Source of the DNA: an uncultured Methanobrevibacter sp.
GTDB lineage: Archaea; Methanobacteriota; Methanobacteria; Methanobacteriales; Methanobacteriaceae
Length of the DNA: 9,905 nucleotides
Direction of reading: 5' to 3'
Assembly: GCF_937906425.1 (NCBI RefSeq)
Contig: NZ_CALCYR010000119.1
Location: 1 to 9,905, forward strand
The first letter of the stretch is position 1; each line of letters opens with the position of its first letter. The notes under the pieces were generated by a model that saw only the letters and a list, made by a program, of their open reading frames with translations, did not search any database and had not been told where the DNA came from. This document shows positions 1 to 6,093 of the stretch, piece after piece. The position numbers and the translations under genes are program-made.

Positions 1-48
1 CCCCAATCCCCAATCCCCAATCCCCAATCCCCAATCCCCAATCCCCAT
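1..48. repeat. Telomere-like CCCCAAT tandem repeat
   Basis: Six perfect, uninterrupted copies of the 7-mer CCCCAAT occupy 1-42, followed by a partial unit CCCCA and a T at 43-48. The array starts at the first base of the window, so its full length is unknown. It is by far the most C-rich stretch of an otherwise extremely AT-rich sequence. A C-rich repeat reading 5' to 3' inward from the left end is the polarity of a linear eukaryotic chromosome end. The unit is one base different from the classic ciliate repeats C4A2 (Tetrahymena) and C4A4 (Oxytricha). Methanogen chromosomes are circular and have no such repeat. The telomere reading is an inference from unit, polarity and terminal position; a non-telomeric microsatellite is the alternative. 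Confidence 0.75.
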
Positions 49-133
49 TTGAAGATTTTCAAAAACTTTTTGGAAAAAATAATTAAATAATTTATATTTA
101 AACAATTTTATAAAATGTAAATTATTTATAAAG

Positions 134-2080
134 TTGGAAATAAGATTGAATAATTTCGCTAGAGCAGAATTAATAACTAGATCTTCACCTTCAAATAGTA
201 TAGAACGTTATATTAAACTTTTTTCCACAAATATTGATCCAACCTCTCCATGCACTCCAAGTTCAGAGAGGAGAAATAACTCAGATATAAATTCTTTGTT
301 AGCTTTCTATGATGAAAAAGAAAAAATAATGAAAACTCCTGAACATTACGAAAATATTTATTTTTATGCAAATGAAAATATAAATTCAATAGAAAACAAA
401 GATGAATCACATGAAGGAGAAGGCGACTATTTTTTATCAGGAAAAAAAAGAAAGAGAGAAAATACTAATTCTATTCTCGAAACCCATAAAATAAAATTGA
501 ATCAAGTAAACGGAAAAGAAAAAAATGATATTGCTACGAGAAATAAAAAAGACAATAAAGTCAATATTAAATGGGTCTACAAAAATAAAAATAACAATCC
601 AAATGATTTAAATGAAAATGATATTATTTATGATTCTGGTATTGAGCTAAATTCAGATGATTATATAAATAATAATCATCAAACTTTCTCTCAACAATTA
701 ACTTTAGTAAAGTCAATGAATGAAGAAGAAAATTATGAAGAAACAGAAAAATCTGAAATCCCAACCGACGTTCGAGAAGAAGATAAAAATAAGAAAAAAG
801 GTGAAAAAGCACAAAAGTCAGTATGCATCAAAATCGAACAAAGAATTAAATATGAAAATGTAAATCCAAATAAAATAAGTCAAGAAAGTGATAAAGATAT
901 AAATATGAATTCTAATACTAAATTATATCCAAATAAAGGAAAAAAAATATCTTCCAAAGTTAGCCCAGGAAACCTAAATATTATTTTAGATGAAGATAAA
1001 ATAATATCAAATCAAAAAAATAGTAAACAAAAAGAGAATTCAAACAATTCTAAAAAGAAAAAGCCAAACACGAAAAAAATTATATTCACTACCACAACTG
1101 AAAAGCAAAAATTATATATAAATAATTTAGCCAATTCCAAAACAAAAACAAAAGAAAATCAGAATAAGCAATTAGGAATAAAGAAAAATGGAATAAATAC
1201 TATTGATCCAAAAGAATATGAAATATCAAAAGATATTAGAGAAGATAATATAATTGTTACAATAAAGAAGAAAGCTCTTGGATATTTTTTAGACTTAATT
1301 AATGGAGAAATTAAAGACGAAAAATTAAAATTAATGGAACTTGATCCTAATGAAGTAGGAAATATAAATAGCAAAAAAAATATAGATTTAATTAATAGTA
1401 AAATGAAAGATGTAATAAAAGATATTCCCGGAAATAATGAGAAAATAGAAATAGAAATAGGTAATAATAAAAAACTGTTAATAATACGAAGCCTTCTCTT
1501 AAATAAGCATAAAATTTCTAAATTAGAGAAACAATTAGAAAAAAAATTAAAGAAAGAATATACGAAAGAAGACGAAAAAGTCAGAGAATTACTTGAAAAG
1601 ACATTTTCTAATGTTCTTGATGATTTTAAAAAAAGTGGGGAAAAATGGAAAATATTTGAAGACGATTCAAGAAAGGAACAAGAAGAATTTTATACTCATA
1701 AGAAATTTCGAAATGTTATTAAAGATATGCCCTCAAATAATTTAAAAAATGAGTTGGAAGAAATTAAAGAAAAATATATTTATTTCGGGGAACCAAATGC
1801 AGAGGGAAAAAAATTAGGCGAAGGAATTAATACTATAAATCCACTTGAAAAATTTGTTTATTATCATTATAAAATAAAAGATGAAAAAGGACTCGAAAGT
1901 TATATAAAAAAAAGCGTGTATAAAGATTTGAAATTTAATTATGAAGATTTTACCAAAGAAGAAAAGGAAAATATTAATATTTATATTGATAGTTTAAATA
2001 ATTTAGCTGAAGCTAAAAATTTCCTTGCATTTTTCAAAAAAAGAGCCCACGATAATAGCAGCGAAGAAAATAAAAATTAA
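134..2080 (+). CDS. Hypothetical Lys/Asn-rich protein, eukaryote (ciliate)-like; 5' end unresolved
   Basis: The open frame runs from a stop at 80-82 to TAA at 2078-2080. The 134 start is a TTG with no ribosome binding site before it. The only upstream ATG (115-117) is followed at once by TAA, and the first in-frame ATG is at 329 (residue 66). Residues 1-65 still look coding, with Ser/Thr/Pro clusters such as DPTSPCTPSSERR. The product (up to 648 aa) is dominated by Lys, Asn, Glu and Ile, with no signal peptide or membrane segment. Residues 1-350 are low-complexity and carry the basic cluster KKRKR (104-108), like a nuclear localisation signal, and KKKK (307-310). Residues 365-540 are more ordered and helical: DNIIVTIKKKALGYFLDLIN, then VIKDIPGNN, then NNKKLLI, then a coiled-coil-like stretch (460-500). 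From memory only, this order resembles a family of hypothetical proteins from anaerobic gut ciliates. The frame contains no in-frame TAA, TAG or TGA, so it needs no code reassignment. Base composition and style are unlike the archaeal genes from 2513 onward. Function unknown. Confidence 0.6.
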   Translation: MEIRLNNFARAELITRSSPSNSIERYIKLFSTNIDPTSPCTPSSERRNNSDINSLLAFYDEKEKIMKTPEHYENIYFYANENINSIENKDESHEGEGDYFLSGKKRKRENTNSILETHKIKLNQVNGKEKNDIATRNKKDNKVNIKWVYKNKNNNPNDLNENDIIYDSGIELNSDDYINNNHQTFSQQLTLVKSMNEEENYEETEKSEIPTDVREEDKNKKKGEKAQKSVCIKIEQRIKYENVNPNKISQESDKDINMNSNTKLYPNKGKKISSKVSPGNLNIILDEDKIISNQKNSKQKENSNNSKKKKPNTKKIIFTTTTEKQKLYINNLANSKTKTKENQNKQLGIKKNGINTIDPKEYEISKDIREDNIIVTIKKKALGYFLDLINGEIKDEKLKLMELDPNEVGNINSKKNIDLINSKMKDVIKDIPGNNEKIEIEIGNNKKLLIIRSLLLNKHKISKLEKQLEKKLKKEYTKEDEKVRELLEKTFSNVLDDFKKSGEKWKIFEDDSRKEQEEFYTHKKFRNVIKDMPSNNLKNELEEIKEKYIYFGEPNAEGKKLGEGINTINPLEKFVYYHYKIKDEKGLESYIKKSVYKDLKFNYEDFTKEEKENINIYIDSLNNLAEAKNFLAFFKKRAHDNSSEENKN

Positions 2081-2420
2081 AATCGTTTAGAAGTTAAATA
2101 TAAAGATTTAATTATTATTAAATAAGTTATTTAATATGAAAAAATGGTTTATTAATATTATTAAGTCTATTATTAAATATTATTCTTGACTTTGAATTTG
2201 ATCTATTCATTTATAATTATTTAATTTATTAATTAATTTATTAATTTATTAATTAATTTATTAATTTGAAAAACTGTTTCAATTTCTTAGGAATAATTTT
2301 AAATTTATGTTTTTTCCAAATATTTAAAAAAATATAAAAGCCTTTAAATATTATCTTAAATAAAATAATTATAGTATAATTAATTAAGATTTCAAAAATA
2401 TTTTTTTTTAAAAAACTTTT
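2081..2420. other. Gene-free A/T-rich stretch holding the probable eukaryote/archaeon junction
   Basis: No credible gene, RNA or structured element is visible apart from the 20-bp tandem repeat at 2221-2267. The left end is the 3' flank of the eukaryote-like gene and the right end is the upstream region of an archaeal gene, so the change of origin should fall here. No right-hand telomere (ATTGGGG repeat) is present, so the left segment is not a complete minichromosome. Sequence near 2330-2345 (AAAGCCTTTAAAT) resembles the palindromic elements just upstream of atwA. This hints that archaeal DNA has already begun by then, and would narrow the junction to about 2081-2330. Confidence 0.5.
2221..2267. 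repeat. 20-bp AT-only tandem repeat, about 2.3 copies
   Basis: The unit TTAATTTATTAATTAATTTA occurs twice in exact tandem (2221-2240 and 2241-2260), followed by the first seven bases of a third copy. The repeat contains only A and T and is internally near-palindromic (TTAATTAA core). It sits between the eukaryote-like gene and the archaeal genes and is the kind of sequence in which reads from unrelated AT-rich genomes can be wrongly joined. Confidence 0.8.
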
Positions 2421-2422
2421 TA

Positions 2423-2468
2423 TTTTAAGGCCTTAAAAAAGCATTTTAAATTATATGGCCTTTTAAAA
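2423..2468 (+). promoter_or_regulatory. atwA promoter region with GGCC-centred palindrome
   Basis: TTTTAAGGCCTTAAAA (2423-2438) is a perfect 16-bp palindrome. It lies just upstream of a TATA-box-like run TTTAAATTATAT (2445-2456). Immediately after that run comes a second copy of the half-element, GGCCTTTTAAAA (2457-2468). The TATA-like run is about 57-68 bases before the atwA ATG, which would leave a leader of about 30 nt. GGCC is rare in this AT-rich gap, so two copies bracketing a TATA element look like binding sites for a regulator. That role is inferred; the palindromes are directly visible. Confidence 0.5.
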
Positions 2469-2512
2469 ATCAATCTTATCTTAATTTGTATTTAAAATAA
2501 ACTTGTGGTAAT

Positions 2513-4240
2513 ATGATAAGTGTTAAAAATCTTTCTAAATCTTATAAATTAGATGATGGAGACGAAATCGAAGCTCTTAAAAACATAAATCTTGAAATTA
2601 AGGAAGGGGAAATTGTAGGTATTCTCGGTTCAAGCGGATCCGGTAAAACAACACTTCTTAGAATTCTTCGCGGCGTTGAAAAATTTGATGAAGGGGAATT
2701 CACAATTGGCAGATACACAATCAAGCCTGATTCTTCCCAATTTTACTTTAATCAAATCAAAAAGGAAACTGCAATTCACCTTCAAAGGTCATTCGGTATT
2801 TGGCCTGAATCCGTAATGGACAATGTATTGCGTAAACTCTATGCTGCAAAATATGGCGATGAGGGGGATGTGAATCTAGAGGAGGCACGTGACCAGTTTG
2901 AAAAGGAAGCTATTGAAATTCTTAAGCTGGTGGATCTCTATGAGAAGCAGGACCATTTGGCTTCAGTATTAAGCGGTGGAGAAAAGCAAAGACTTATTAT
3001 GGCTCGTCAAATAGCTAAAAAACCTAAGGTCATGTTGCTTGATGAACCTGCAACCATGGCATGTCCAAAAACCAAACAGGAAATATTGGATGCTGTAAAG
3101 AAAGTAAATGATGAATTAGGCATTACAGTTGTTTTCGTTTCCCACTTGCCTGAAATTCACAAGTTCCTTGCAGATAGGGTAATTCTCATGGAGAATGGTG
3201 AAATCGTCAAGGATGGTGATGTGGATGAAATCATTGCCGAGTTCCTTGAGGACATCGATGAGCCTGTAGATATTGACATTGAATCCACAGAGGAAGCTGT
3301 CATTAAAGCAAGGGATATTGATAAAAGGTTCTATTTGCTTAAAGGTAAAAACGTTTTGCACATGAAGGATGTTAACTTGGATGTAAATAGGGGAAATGTC
3401 CTATCTCTAGTAGGTCCAAGCGGTGCAGGTAAGACAATTCTTCTCCGCATGTTAGGGGGACTTGACGTTCCAGATGAGGGAGGAGTAAGATTCAAGCTTG
3501 TCAAGGACAATGATGGTGAAGAGGAAATCCTTTGGGTAGACCTTCAGAAAGCAAGTCTTGACAGAATGGAAGTTAGAAGAAACATTGGTTTCATGCATCA
3601 GGAATTTGCATTGATGTATTATGCCACTATACAGAATCAATTGGCTGTTAAGTTAGGTTATAAGAGATGGGATATGGTTCAGGAAGCTAAGGAAAGGGCT
3701 AAGGAATTAGGTCTTCCGGATATTCTCTTGGATGCATTATATCAGCTCACTGATTTGCCTGAAAGGGAGGCCAGGGCTCGTCTTGAACAGATTGGTTTGG
3801 ACTCCAGCATATTGGATGAGCTTTTCCCTAAATTCCCTGAAACTGAAATCAGGGAAGAGGTTAAGGATTTATTTGAAGCTCTTGATCTTCCACTTGACAT
3901 ATTGCCAAGAAAGTCCTATGAATTGTCAGGGGGTCAAAAGGTAAGGGCAATGCTTGCACTTGTTCTTGTTTCAAAACCAGACATCCTGCTCTTGGATGAA
4001 CCCTTTGGAGACTTGGATCCAATTACTTTAAGAACAGTTACAAATTCACTCAAGAGAATATGCAAGGAATTCGGAACTACAATTGTAATGGTTTCACACA
4101 ATACTGAATTCATTAAGGAATTGAGCAATAGGGCAGTATTCATTAATGAAGGAAAACTTTTAACTGATTCTGAGGATGTTGACAGTTTGGTTGATGACTT
4201 TATTAATTTCTGTGAAGCTGATTACTTGATTAATTTCTAG
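2513..4240 (+). CDS. atwA: Methyl-coenzyme M reductase system component A2 (twin-ATPase AtwA)
   Basis: A 575-aa soluble protein with two ABC-type ATPase domains and no membrane part. Domain 1: Walker A GSSGSGKT (39-46), probable Q-loop Gln 91, signature LSGGEKQR (153-160), Walker B VMLLDEPA (173-180), switch His 211. Domain 2: Walker A GPSGAGKT (301-308), Q-loop MHQEF (Gln 363), signature LSGGQKVR (471-478), Walker B ILLLDEPF with D-loop GDLDP (491-503), switch His 529. About 100 mostly helical residues (366-470) separate the Q-loop and signature of domain 2. The D-loop of domain 1 is unusual (TMACPKTKQ). Twin ATPase domains, length and these oddities fit component A2, which supplies ATP to the complex that reductively activates the Ni-F430 of methyl-coenzyme M reductase in methanogens. 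The ribosome site before the ATG is weak (GTGGT, 2505-2509), but the protein starts properly with a strand leading into the first ATPase fold. Single-gene unit: a terminator follows. Methanogens often carry two paralogues, and which one this is cannot be told. A generic ABC ATPase is the less likely alternative. Confidence 0.85.
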   Translation: MISVKNLSKSYKLDDGDEIEALKNINLEIKEGEIVGILGSSGSGKTTLLRILRGVEKFDEGEFTIGRYTIKPDSSQFYFNQIKKETAIHLQRSFGIWPESVMDNVLRKLYAAKYGDEGDVNLEEARDQFEKEAIEILKLVDLYEKQDHLASVLSGGEKQRLIMARQIAKKPKVMLLDEPATMACPKTKQEILDAVKKVNDELGITVVFVSHLPEIHKFLADRVILMENGEIVKDGDVDEIIAEFLEDIDEPVDIDIESTEEAVIKARDIDKRFYLLKGKNVLHMKDVNLDVNRGNVLSLVGPSGAGKTILLRMLGGLDVPDEGGVRFKLVKDNDGEEEILWVDLQKASLDRMEVRRNIGFMHQEFALMYYATIQNQLAVKLGYKRWDMVQEAKERAKELGLPDILLDALYQLTDLPEREARARLEQIGLDSSILDELFPKFPETEIREEVKDLFEALDLPLDILPRKSYELSGGQKVRAMLALVLVSKPDILLLDEPFGDLDPITLRTVTNSLKRICKEFGTTIVMVSHNTEFIKELSNRAVFINEGKLLTDSEDVDSLVDDFINFCEADYLINF

Positions 4241-4283
4241 AAATAATTTTAATTATTAAATTTTTAATTAAAATCTAATTATT

Positions 4284-4320
4284 AAACTGATTATTTTAAT
4301 CGGTTTTTCTTTTATTTTAT
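4284..4320 (+). terminator. Hairpin plus T-run terminator after atwA
   Basis: AAACTGATTA (4284-4293) pairs with TAATCGGTTT (4297-4306) over ten bases, counting one G-U pair, around a TTT loop. It is followed directly by a T-rich tract. It lies 44 bases past the atwA stop and fits an archaeal T-rich terminator with a stem. Confidence 0.65.
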
Positions 4321-4447
4321 TTTTATTTTTATTTTAATTTTTAGTTTTAATATTTAATTTTTAGTTTTACTTTTAAGTTTTACTTTTAATTTTTATTTTT
4401 AAGTTTTACTTTAAACTTTTATTTTTTAATTTTATTTTTAATTTAAA
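4307..4447 (+). repeat. T-rich, almost G-free degenerate repeat tract upstream of usp
   Basis: About 140 bases with T strongly dominant on this strand and almost no G or C. The tract is built from variants of TTTTTA, AGTTTTA and ACTTTTA. The exact 16-mer TTTTAAGTTTTACTTT occurs at 4371-4386 and again at 4397-4412, 26 bases apart. The first part serves the atwA terminator; the rest separates it from usp. No clear TATA box can be singled out. Confidence 0.5.
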
Positions 4448-4457
4448 GGATGATTTT

Positions 4458-4868
4458 ATGTTTAAAAATATTCTTATCGCTAGTGATGGTTCAGAATGTG
4501 GAGATAAGGCTGTAGATATTGGCATTGATTTGGCAAGTAAATATGGTGCAAAGGTTTCAGCCCTATATGTTATGGATTTTGGGCTTGACTTTTCCTATGA
4601 TGATTTGGATGATGCAGGCGGTGCTGTTTTGGATGCTATTACAGCAAAGGGAAAAGAGAAGGATGTGGTTGTTGTAGAGCATATTATCACTGCAAATCCA
4701 ATTGCTGATATGGCCACCATGATAAGAAAGATCAATCCTGATTTAGCTGTTTTTGGAGCCTTTGGAAAATCCAATGATGAAAATGATGGGATGGTTTACA
4801 GTGAAATTGGCAGTGTTGCAATGAATGCATTAAAAGTAGCTGAGATTCCTGTTTTACTTGTAAAATAG
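4458..4868 (+). CDS. Universal stress protein, UspA family
   Basis: A 136-aa single-domain protein of normal UspA length. The N-terminus MFKNILIASDGSECGDKAVD is the typical first strand plus the adenine-contacting Asp (residue 10) and helix. The C-terminus, IPVLLVK, is the usual last strand. The nucleotide-binding loop GAFG (100-103) is followed by GS (118-119). The gap between them is 14 residues rather than the classic nine (G-2x-G-9x-G-S/T), so the loop is extended by an acidic, Asn-rich insert; ATP binding is likely but not certain. The family consists of cytoplasmic dimers that bind ATP or signal stress, and no specific partner is evident. AAAGGATGA (4445-4453) is a good ribosome site a few bases before the ATG. 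It appears to be transcribed alone: atwA ends with a terminator upstream and a T-run follows the stop. Confidence 0.9.
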   Translation: MFKNILIASDGSECGDKAVDIGIDLASKYGAKVSALYVMDFGLDFSYDDLDDAGGAVLDAITAKGKEKDVVVVEHIITANPIADMATMIRKINPDLAVFGAFGKSNDENDGMVYSEIGSVAMNALKVAEIPVLLVK

Positions 4869-4885
4869 TTTTTTATCTTTTTTTT
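4869..4885 (+). terminator. T-run terminator after usp
   Basis: Two runs of T, interrupted by one ATC, begin directly after the TAG stop. Archaeal RNA polymerase terminates on such non-template T-runs without needing a stem. No hairpin precedes it, and T-runs are common in this region, so the call is tentative. Confidence 0.4.
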
Positions 4886-5185
4886 AAAATATAAAATATT
4901 TTTATTAATTTTTTTAATATTTTATCTAATTTTAGAATTTATTTTTTTTCTTTTTTGATTCTTTTTTTAATAATATTGATACTGTTATTCATTTTAAAAA
5001 ATAAAAATTGGTCTTAAAAAGATTAAAGATCATAAATTGATTTTTAAACTTCTTTTTGAAATTTTCATTTTTTTTGATAGTTATTATTATATTTTTATTG
5101 CTATTATTAAAAATAGTTTAAATTACATTATATTTAAATATTTTGTATAATATGGCTTTAAATTAAAAAATAAGTTCGTAATGTG

Positions 5186-5212
5186 GTTTACCATATATTA
5201 TAAATAGTAAAC
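5186..5212. promoter_or_regulatory. Inverted repeat flanking a TATA-like core
   Basis: GTTTAC (5186-5191) and its exact inverse GTAAAC (5207-5212) flank 15 bases that include TATATTATAAATA, a strong archaeal TATA-box candidate. The arrangement is what a repressor covering a promoter would need. The nearest gene start is 184 bases downstream, so it would drive either a long rubredoxin leader or a small RNA. The repeat is visible; its function is inferred. Confidence 0.35.
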
Positions 5213-5340
5213 TATGTTTTAAATACAAATAATTGGCAAAATAATGTTTTTATTATTCAAAGTCAAAAATTAACTTAGCATTTGCATTTTAAATTTAGAT
5301 ATTTTTAAATTTTTATATTGTTATAAGTAAATAAAACATT

Positions 5341-5389
5341 TTATATATTATAAATTTTATAACTATATTATATCAAAATTAAGGGAGGT
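5341..5389 (+). promoter_or_regulatory. Probable promoter and ribosome site of the first rubredoxin
   Basis: TTATATATTATAAA at 5341-5354 is a strong TATA-box candidate about 50 bases before the ATG, giving an expected transcript start near 5370-5380. GGGAGGT (5383-5389) is an almost perfect archaeal ribosome site six bases before the ATG at 5396. Confidence 0.55.
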
Positions 5390-5395
5390 AAATAG

Positions 5396-5554
5396 ATGGC
5401 TAAATACAGATGTGCTATTTGTGGATATGTTTTCGATACCGAAACAGGTGAAGCAAAAAAAGATATAGCTGCTGGAACCGCTTGGGAAGATGTCCCTGCT
5501 GATTTCAAATGCCCATTATGTGGTGCAGTTAAAAACATGTTTAAGGAAATATAA
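5396..5554 (+). CDS. Rubredoxin (divergent, KxMF-tail type)
   Basis: A 52-aa protein, MAKYRCAICGYVFDTETGEA onward, with the two rubredoxin knuckles C6-x2-C9-G-Y and C39-P-L-C42-G that hold one Fe(Cys)4 centre, plus the core Trp 30 of TAWEDVP. Length is typical. It differs from the textbook pattern between the knuckles (ETGEAKKDIAAGT in place of GDPDxGIxPGT) and ends in AVKNMFKEI. It is a cytoplasmic one-electron carrier. In methanogens, rubredoxins pass electrons to oxygen- and peroxide-reducing enzymes such as rubrerythrin and diiron flavoproteins, and ferritin lies downstream here. The start is fixed by the strong GGGAGGT site. A hairpin follows, and the second rubredoxin is 319 bases away, so the two are probably separate transcripts. 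Confidence 0.92.
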   Translation: MAKYRCAICGYVFDTETGEAKKDIAAGTAWEDVPADFKCPLCGAVKNMFKEI

Positions 5555-5556
5555 GT

Positions 5557-5600
5557 TTCCAAATTCATTATTTAATTTTTGGAATTATTTTATTTCTTAA
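5557..5600 (+). terminator. Hairpin and T-rich tract after the first rubredoxin
   Basis: TTCCAAA (5557-5563) and TTTGGAA (5578-5584) form a 7-bp stem with a 14-base loop immediately after the stop codon, followed by a T-rich stretch. Confidence 0.5.
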
Positions 5601-5806
5601 TTTTATTTAATAGTATTGGAATATTATTTTTTTAATTCAATGATTATTTAATCTAGTTAATCATTAATATTTTAATCATAATATTTTGATTATTTAATTT
5701 TTATTTAATTAATTTGCAGAATTATTTAATTCAAATATTTAATTTAATTATTTAATTAGTAGTTATTTAATAATTTAATTTTTTAAATTGTTTTAATTGA
5801 TTAAAG
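5601..5806. other. A/T-rich gap between the two rubredoxins
   Basis: The gap between the rubredoxin genes (5555-5873) contains no gene. This central part repeats short words such as TTATTTAAT many times without a regular period. The useful signals are the terminator at its left edge and the inverted repeat at 5807-5827. Confidence 0.5.
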
Positions 5807-5827
5807 CAAGAAATTATTTAATTCTTG
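5807..5827 (+). promoter_or_regulatory. Inverted repeat around a TATA-like core before rubredoxin 2 and ferritin
   Basis: CAAGAA (5807-5812) and TTCTTG (5822-5827) are exact inverses around ATTATTTAA, a TATA-like core placed about 50-60 bases before the ATG at 5874. A dimeric regulator binding both arms would block or control the promoter of the rubredoxin-ferritin unit. The position fits an operator; this is inferred. Confidence 0.4.
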
Positions 5828-5873
5828 ATACAATTCAAAATCATAAGATATTGTTTTAAATTGAGGTGTAAAT

Positions 5874-6029
5874 ATGGCAATGGTATGTGATATTTGCGGT
5901 TATACTTATAACCCTGATGAAGGCGATCCAGATAACGGAATTGAACCAGGAACTCCTTGGGAAGACTTACCAGATGATTGGGTTTGCCCATTATGTGGTG
6001 CGGAAAAAGAAGATTTCGTAGAAGAATAG
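5874..6029 (+). CDS. Rubredoxin (canonical type)
   Basis: A 51-aa protein with the full textbook pattern: C5-D-I-C8-G-Y, YNPDEGDPDNGIEPGTPWEDLPDDWVCPLCG, second Cys pair at 39 and 42, and acidic tail EKEDFVEE. The aromatic core residues Tyr 10 and Trp 36 are present. It binds one iron in Fe(Cys)4 and carries single electrons in the cytoplasm. GAGGTG (5863-5868) lies five bases before the chosen ATG. A second ATG two codons later (5880) is possible but has worse spacing. Only 64 bases separate it from the ferritin gene with no terminator between, so the two are probably one operon. This fits a role in electron supply for oxygen defence or for reducing stored iron. Confidence 0.95.
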   Translation: MAMVCDICGYTYNPDEGDPDNGIEPGTPWEDLPDDWVCPLCGAEKEDFVEE

Positions 6030-6093
6030 ATATATTTTAAAATAAATTTTTTTTTATTTGCAGAAGAACATATTTCTAAATGAGGTTTTAAAA

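Larger units (their letters stand above)
4886..5395. other. 510-base gene-free gap before the first rubredoxin
   Basis: No protein or RNA gene is recognisable. The gap holds T-rich filler to about 5100, an inverted repeat around a TATA-like core (5186-5212) and the probable rubredoxin promoter (5341-5353). A short untranslated RNA starting near 5225 is conceivable but nothing in the sequence requires it. Confidence 0.5.

Noticed and set aside
99..140. A very short intron (GT at 117 to AG at 133) joining an upstream ATG to the first open frame.
   Set aside because: The donor would use the G of the only upstream ATG, and the joined sequence has an in-frame TAA just before the coding part.
134..2080. 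A reassigned genetic code (TAA or TAG read as amino acid) in the eukaryote-like gene.
   Set aside because: None of the three stop codons occurs in frame, and reading past the TAA at 2078-2080 meets many closely spaced TAA codons in non-coding-looking sequence. Standard code suffices.
2423..2438. The GGCC palindrome as a terminator of an upstream gene.
   Set aside because: It has no loop-forming centre and no T-run behind it, and the upstream gene ends 340 bases earlier. A protein site fits better.
4869..5395. A possible tRNA or riboswitch in the long gap before the first rubredoxin.
   Set aside because: No cloverleaf arms, T-loop consensus or GC-rich stems are visible; the sequence is nearly all A and T.
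6058..6093. An upstream start of ferritin at 6058.
   Set aside because: The ribosome site at 6081-6086 and family length both fit the ATG at 6094, and the extra residues do not match ferritin.
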